This document shows, one piece after another, positions 58,991 through 64,000 of a stretch of 64,000 nt of DNA (position 1 is its first letter; every line of letters starts with the position of its first letter). Location: positions 20,135,784 through 20,199,783 of the forward strand of contig NW_023602073.1 of NCBI RefSeq assembly GCF_014898055.3. Reading direction: 5' to 3'. The position numbers and the translations under genes are program-made. Source of the stretch: Talpa occidentalis. Lineage: Eukaryota > Chordata > Mammalia > Eulipotyphla > Talpidae. The notes below the pieces were generated by a model. The model had not been told where the DNA came from and did no database searches. It saw only the letters and a program-made list of their open reading frames with translations.

Positions 58991-59412
58991 ATTTATTTGG
59001 TGACAGGTTTATGAGTAAAAACAGACAAGAAAAAAACAAGAAGGAAATAGCTTTGTAGAAAGGCAATAGTCATTTAAAACTTAAATGCTACATTAGAAAA
59101 TATTCACTAAAATTCAATAAAAGAAAGCAGTAAGGCATGAATGAAGGAAAAATAAAGATTTGAGACATATGTGATCATATTATTAGCAGCAATTTGAATG
59201 CACTTACAATTCCTTGGAAGACTGTGTGAGAATGAGACTTTACATGGAAACCATTTAAATTCTATTTTTGTGCATTTTTAAGATTGGAAATTTCATATTT
59301 GTCAAATGATAGTCTGGGATAAAGCATATTTTGTGACAATGGAATATATAGTGTGAAATCTTCTAAAATGAGACAATGAGGTTATTTGCACCACAATTAA
59401 AGTTTTATACTA

Positions 59413-59670
59413 TGGGCCTCCCTGGTGGCACAAAGGGTTAAGCACCATATTATGAAGCAAATCTGCAGCCTCTACAGCACGAGTTCAATCACTGGCTGGC
59501 CAGGGAGTAACCCTCTCCTGTCTCTCCCACTGCTCCCCTCAGCAGTGTATTTCACTCAGTCTGCCTGTTCTGTTTCCCATTCTGTCTCTGGTGAGTCCTC
59601 TCGCCGCCCCTCTACATCTCTGGCCTGAATCTCAGCTCTTGTATGCATAAATAAATAAATGTTTAAAATA
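59413..59670 (+). repeat. tRNA-derived SINE, subfamily 2
   Basis: TGGGCCTCCCTGGTGGCAC start with GGGTTAAGCACC. Perfect 15-bp target-site duplication TAAAGTTTTATACTA (59398-59412 and 59671-59685). Confidence 0.92.
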
Positions 59671-59737
59671 TAAAGTTTTATACTAGACAAACCATGAGAA
59701 ACCCAGGTTTCTTAAGAATGGCTATTTGTTACTTCCT

Positions 59738-60331
59738 CACTCAAAGTGAAATTACATTGGCATTTAGTAGGATAAAATTAGGGGGTGTTTTGTTGCTTCA
59801 TTGATAGTAATCTGTTAGTACTTACCCCTTTTCAGATGATGGCCATGTCTACTAGACATTATAATATTTTTTAGTTATGAATTAAATCAATGGCTTGCTA
59901 ACACAATTAACAGAATGAAATTAAGTCTTTCTGTTGGATATTTCAGAATCTAACACACAAATTCAAACATTTTTCAATAATGGCCCAATAAACAAAATAA
60001 GTCAAACTTCTTGGTGACTATGTCTGATCATTAAATCAACTTAACAGAAAAAAGTCCCCAAGAATAATCAGTATAATTGCAAATTTTGGACCCAGGGCAT
60101 TTAGCAAGAACAGGAAATACCCAGAGCATCCAGAAACTCTGCTTGTGCCAAAGAGATTTAATTGCCTAATCACAAGTGGCCAAAGGAGGATTATAGTGAG
60201 CTTATTGTTTTCTCCACAGCTACTTTGTTTGATTATGGCTGGATTGCACAGATTAGGACTGAGGTGAGTATCAACTGCTCATGGAGACAAATTCTCCTTC
60301 AGTTGAGGGAGATAACTATGGTGAGGTGAGT
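59738..60331 (+). promoter_or_regulatory. Conserved OR 5' block of unit E: putative promoter, exon 1 and donor
   Basis: Plus-strand homologue of the unit A block. TAATTG is at 60074-60079 and an Olf1/EBF-like GGACCCAGGGC at 60088-60097. By alignment exon 1 ends GAG|GTGAGT with donor GT at 60326-60327. The predicted intron to 62256 is 1931 nt, the shortest of the set. The block is preserved although the receptor downstream is dead. Confidence 0.55.
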
Positions 60332-62254
60332 TTCTTGGATTCTAAAAATATAGATTATACAGAATAACGGAATGCTCAAAAGTTACTGCTTTTGAGTAGA
60401 TGAGATAACCAGCCACGACTAGTAAAATATGAAATGTTATGTATGAGATGATTATTTTATTAGAAGTTATGAATCTGGTAGAAAACACTGTAAATGCCTT
60501 CTTTTCCAGAAGCATTTTATGAAATTCAATTCTCACTTTCCTAGCAATGTCTCATAATAGTGACATATATAAGAGATGTGAGATGCTTCCCACATCTGAA
60601 ATTAAAGGTAAATTGTTCAAATATGCAGAAAAATTTTTAAATTGAGAATGGATCAAACATTTTAATGAAAGCAAAATCACATTTTCCATTGTTACACAGT
60701 ACAGACCCAAAGGAAAGCATAAAATTGAAAGAGCAAATAGGAGACATCCTTGTTTTCATTAGTCTTCTGATTTCTTTTAATTCATAGGGGGAAATTCTGA
60801 AACAGAGAAAATTAAAATTGATCCTGGAATGACATGCTAATGATCATTTTTTGGGAAATATAGAGAAAAACATTTACAAGAAAAATAGCTGGTAAAAAGC
60901 ATTAACTATATCTTAATACATTTAACAGACTTTGATTATATTTTAAAAACAACATATCCATGTAAACATGAAGAATTGTTTATACCAATATCCATCGTCA
61001 CCTAAAAATATGATAGAGATCTTAGATCTTGAATGCTCCCTCAGTTATATGACTGTAAATCAGTTGGGGACAATAAAATGGTAGACTAACAGATATAAAA
61101 GTAATGTAACTTCTGGATCAACACTGAAAGAAATAATTTCATTGAAAAGGAAAAGCAATCATCTTTATATCCTTCATTAATGTGAGATTCATAAAAAAAA
61201 GACAAAGTCTTGAAATAATATCCAGGAACCATTCTTTTCCAGAAAGAATGCACAAATTTGATCCTACCACTTCCCTATACTAAGCTAACTCATTTCTTTA
61301 TTTTTTGAGTAAATCATATTTATTATTATTTTAATTGCATTTATTTTATTGAAGGAGCATCTATTTATAAGACTGTACATGATATAGGGATCTATAGTCA
61401 CACCTCCTCAGATCTATGTTATCACCAGACACCTTTCATCATACTATATTCTACTGATTATAATATTTTTGATGGTTTACTAATTTGGTAGGTACAAAAT
61501 TTTATGTCATAGTTGTTTTAATCATTTATTAAAATGAATGATATTTTTGTATATGAATCATATCATTTTCCTTTAAAAATACATGTTGATGTTCTGTTTA
61601 ATTCTTTCCTTTTAGGAAAATAATATTTTTCAGATCAATTTTTATGATATTTTATGTTAATAAGTTATTTATATGTCATAATTAGGTAATAAATAGGTAC
61701 TGGGTACTACCATTTTGGTATTTCATAATTTTAACTATTGAGAAAATAATGTTTAGTTAGAAGACAAGCATGGGAGTATTTTCCTTATATATAAATGAAA
61801 TTATTACATTGCAATAATAAAACCATTGTAGTATGTGTTATGTGTGAATAGATAGAATGATTAATGAAAATACAGGCAGCTAAGAAACAATTATAGATGT
61901 GAGGTGTATGAACTGTATAAAACTCTAATATAAATCAAAATTCAATGGCTCATAGTGCAATTAATAAATTATATCTATCTAAATAAATTTCATGAACTTT
62001 ATTATATACATTCATATTCCTTTCATTTGATTGAAATGGGAAAAAAGATTATAATACACTTATAATCTTCCTGACTTAGGTTTCCATGACTGAGCCAAAA
62101 TCATTAAAAATTGCAGAAGATTGCTATTCTATAGAACTATTTATGCATTTATAATGATGAGGTAATTCCAGTAATTTCATGCCTAATATCATTGAATTCA
62201 AAATGGGTTAAATATCAAGAAAAGGAATTCACATTGGTTCCCATATTATCTGAC
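60332..62254. other. Unit E intron, non-coding
   Basis: Predicted intron of the unit E pseudogene. The first part matches unit A (for example AGTTACTG at 60382 and 1393), and the part before the coding exon matches unit A near 5160-6000. No repeat longer than simple A/T runs recognised. Confidence 0.6.
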
Positions 62255-62285
62255 AGTCAAAGTCATGCAAAAATTAAGAAGGACT

Positions 62286-63200
62286 ATGGCTAATTTCACT
62301 ACGAGTGGGTTTCTTCTGATGGGATTTTCCACCAAGCCTGAGTTAGAAATCTTACTTGCTTCTCTGTTCTTAGTCATATACACGGTGACTTTAACTGGTA
62401 ATATCCTCATTATTACTACAATTTCCATGGACAATAGCCTCCACTCACCTAGGTTTTCTTCCTGAAACATCTCTCCTTCCTGGACCTGTGCTACATTTCT
62501 GTGACTGTACCATGCAGAATGGCTACATTTCCCTCTAGGAATGCATAATGCAGTGCTTTGTCTTCATTCTGTATGGTTTTGTTGAGCTGTCCAATCTCAC
62601 AGTGATGTCCTATGATCTCTACATGGACATTTGCCTTCCGCTACGCTATGAGATCATCATGGATATCAGCAAATGTGTCCCTAGTGTCTTTGGTGTCTGG
62701 ATCAGTGGGATCTTTTCTGGAATCATGCACACAACTGCCACATTCTCAAAGCACTTTTGTGGTTCCCAGATTCACCAGTTCTTCTGTGATATCCTCCAGC
62801 TCCTGAAACTCTCTTGTTCTAATGAGTGCATCAGAGAGGTTGGGAACACTGCCTTCTTGTCTCTGGTGACCTCTCCTTATTTCATTTTTATTGGGGTGTC
62901 CTACACTAAGATACTCTCTACTGTGTTGAGGATGCCATCTTCTGAAGGCAGGGCTAAGGCCTTTTCCACTTGCCTTCCCCACCTTGTTGTTGTCATATTG
63001 TTGTCATATTGTTTACAACCAGTATCTTCGATTTTCTCAAGCCACCTTCTCACTCTCCAAGTGCATTGGATATTTTTCTCACTATTATGTATACAATTGT
63101 ACCCCCAACATTCAACCCAATGATCTACAGCCTGAGAAATCAAGCCATGAAGACAGCTCTAAGAAAGGTTTTCCAAAGAAGACAAGTCTGTCTCTTTTGT
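62286..63200 (+). pseudogene. Olfactory receptor pseudogene, family 14-like (unit E)
   Basis: Starts MANFTTSGF like the intact copies but is broken. A 1-nt deletion near 62450 shifts frame after HSP. About 22 nt are missing near 62512, between TVP and the HNGY region. TAG replaces a leucine codon at about 62536. A tandem repeat of about 12 nt in TM6 (62990-63013) shifts frame again. The stop is lost (TGT AGG), so the last frame runs on to 63269. DRY is DLY and one codon is lost in GSHIIHQF. A longer internal frame (62548-63123) is a remnant, not a start. Splice acceptor AG (62255-62256) at 29 nt and AATAAA (63261-63266) survive. Confidence 0.92.
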
Positions 63201-63404
63201 AGGGGCACATCTCTTAATTGGGAGACGAGCTCAAAATATATTAGGAAATTTGTTGTCTTAAATAAATGAGATGAAAAACATTAGCGAGCTTATAAAAGAA
63301 AAAAGACAGAAAATATTGAAGACAACTCTTAGTATAACATCCAGAGAACTCTGGATAAACTCTCGAACTTTGAGTTTCCACGATTCCTCTTAAAAATGTA
63401 TCTT

Positions 63405-63505
63405 GTACTGTTGTGCTGTGTATATAGACCACATCTCCTTAGTCATCATCCATTGATTATGTTGCTCCCCCCCAGCTGTTGTAAATTGTGCTTCAATGGG
63501 CAATG
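63405..63505 (-). mobile_element. Short old L1 remnant at a unit boundary
   Basis: TGTATATAGACCACATCTCC and TTGTAAATTGTGCTTCAATG resemble the end of L1 ORF2 (minus). It sits exactly where unit E homology stops and unit D-like DNA begins. Confidence 0.5.
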
Positions 63506-64000
63506 GTTTGTGTAGCATAAAACTCTAATTTTTATTAAAATGTAATCATTCTTCAAGAAAAAGCCTAATAGAATAGTTAATGACTATACATTCCATTATC
63601 ATAAAATATGTCTTATCCCAGGTTTCATTTCACAAATGAGGCTTTACAGTCCTAATAATGCTATGAAATAGGATCAGATGATTACCAGGTAAACTATCAT
63701 TTGAACAGAACCTTCCAACTAATTGTCAGAGCATTTCACATTTATATTCTACAAACATAGGACATAATGGATTACTTTCTGTCATCCTTTCTGTACATGT
63801 ATTAATGTTCCTGAATTTGGAGAATAAATATTTTCTATTAATTAATGAGAAAGAGTCTATAGGTTTTTGAGCACCTGCTCCAACAAAAAAATATGTCTTC
63901 AAATATCAGAATTTATTTATTTTTAATTTTTGCTACATATTTTTAACTTTATTTTCTTACATCATTGTTCACTTTTCTACAATATTTTATTTCTCCCCTC
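63505..64000. other. Duplicate of the DNA upstream of unit D, including an L1 3' end
   Basis: Direct-orientation match to 49565-50315 with the SINE of that region absent. Long shared stretches include CTATCATTTGAACAGAACC. From about 63900 it matches the 3' end of the old L1 at 50262 onward and continues past the window edge. Confidence 0.85.

Overview
The window is nuclear DNA from a placental mammal. It carries intronless-coding olfactory receptor (OR) genes, LINE-1 (L1) elements in several states of decay, tRNA-derived SINEs ending in AATAAA/TCTT tails, LTR-like insertions, A/T-rich intergenic DNA and one 100-N assembly gap. I do not recognise the SINE family as a named one. Its tail type and sequence style suggest a laurasiatherian mammal (bats are one possibility), but the species is not resolved.

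The only host genes I can support are five members of one OR subfamily. They are class II, most like OR family 14, judging by the PSAEGRAKAFSTCLPHL-type TM6 region and the DIPQ(L/I)(L/M)KLSCS loop. Units A (OR at 6155-7090, +) and B (13611-14525, +, pseudogene) lie in tandem. Units C (34674-35609, -) and D (44345-45280, -) lie in tandem but inverted. Unit E (62286-63200, +) is a pseudogene. A, C and D are intact 311-residue receptors. Homology between units extends well past the coding exon. Each unit has a conserved block 2-5 kb upstream, containing a homeodomain-type TAATTG near an Olf1/EBF-like CCC..GG motif. In A, C, D and E that block ends in a GTGAGT splice donor. Each unit also has an acceptor AG exactly 29 nt before the ATG. 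This gives a coherent gene model: promoter, non-coding exon 1, a 1.9-4.8 kb intron, and a single coding exon.

Region by region: 1-9.1 kb unit A with SINE, L1 and LTR insertions; 9.1-10.8 kb L1 3' end, intergenic DNA and a SINE; 10.8-17.05 kb unit B; 17.05-30.8 kb an L1-rich block (a 5'-truncated + strand L1, then a near full-length - strand L1 apparently nested in an older one, with the N gap between); 30.8-33.1 kb an orphan fragment of an OR unit, unassigned DNA and an old L1 piece; 33.1-40.5 kb unit C; 40.5-41.4 kb unassigned spacer; 41.4-50.25 kb unit D; 50.25-57.3 kb an old near full-length - strand L1 and SINEs; 57.9-58.65 kb a twin-primed L1; 58.98-63.4 kb unit E; 63.5-64 kb a duplicate of the DNA upstream of unit D.

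Most other open reading frames are antisense shadows of ORs or pieces of L1 ORF1/ORF2. I found no bacterial-type operon, CRISPR array, stand-alone tRNA or rRNA gene, or other non-OR host gene. The most useful signals are the shared 5' exon/promoter architecture of the OR units and the insertion/duplication history that can be read by comparing them.
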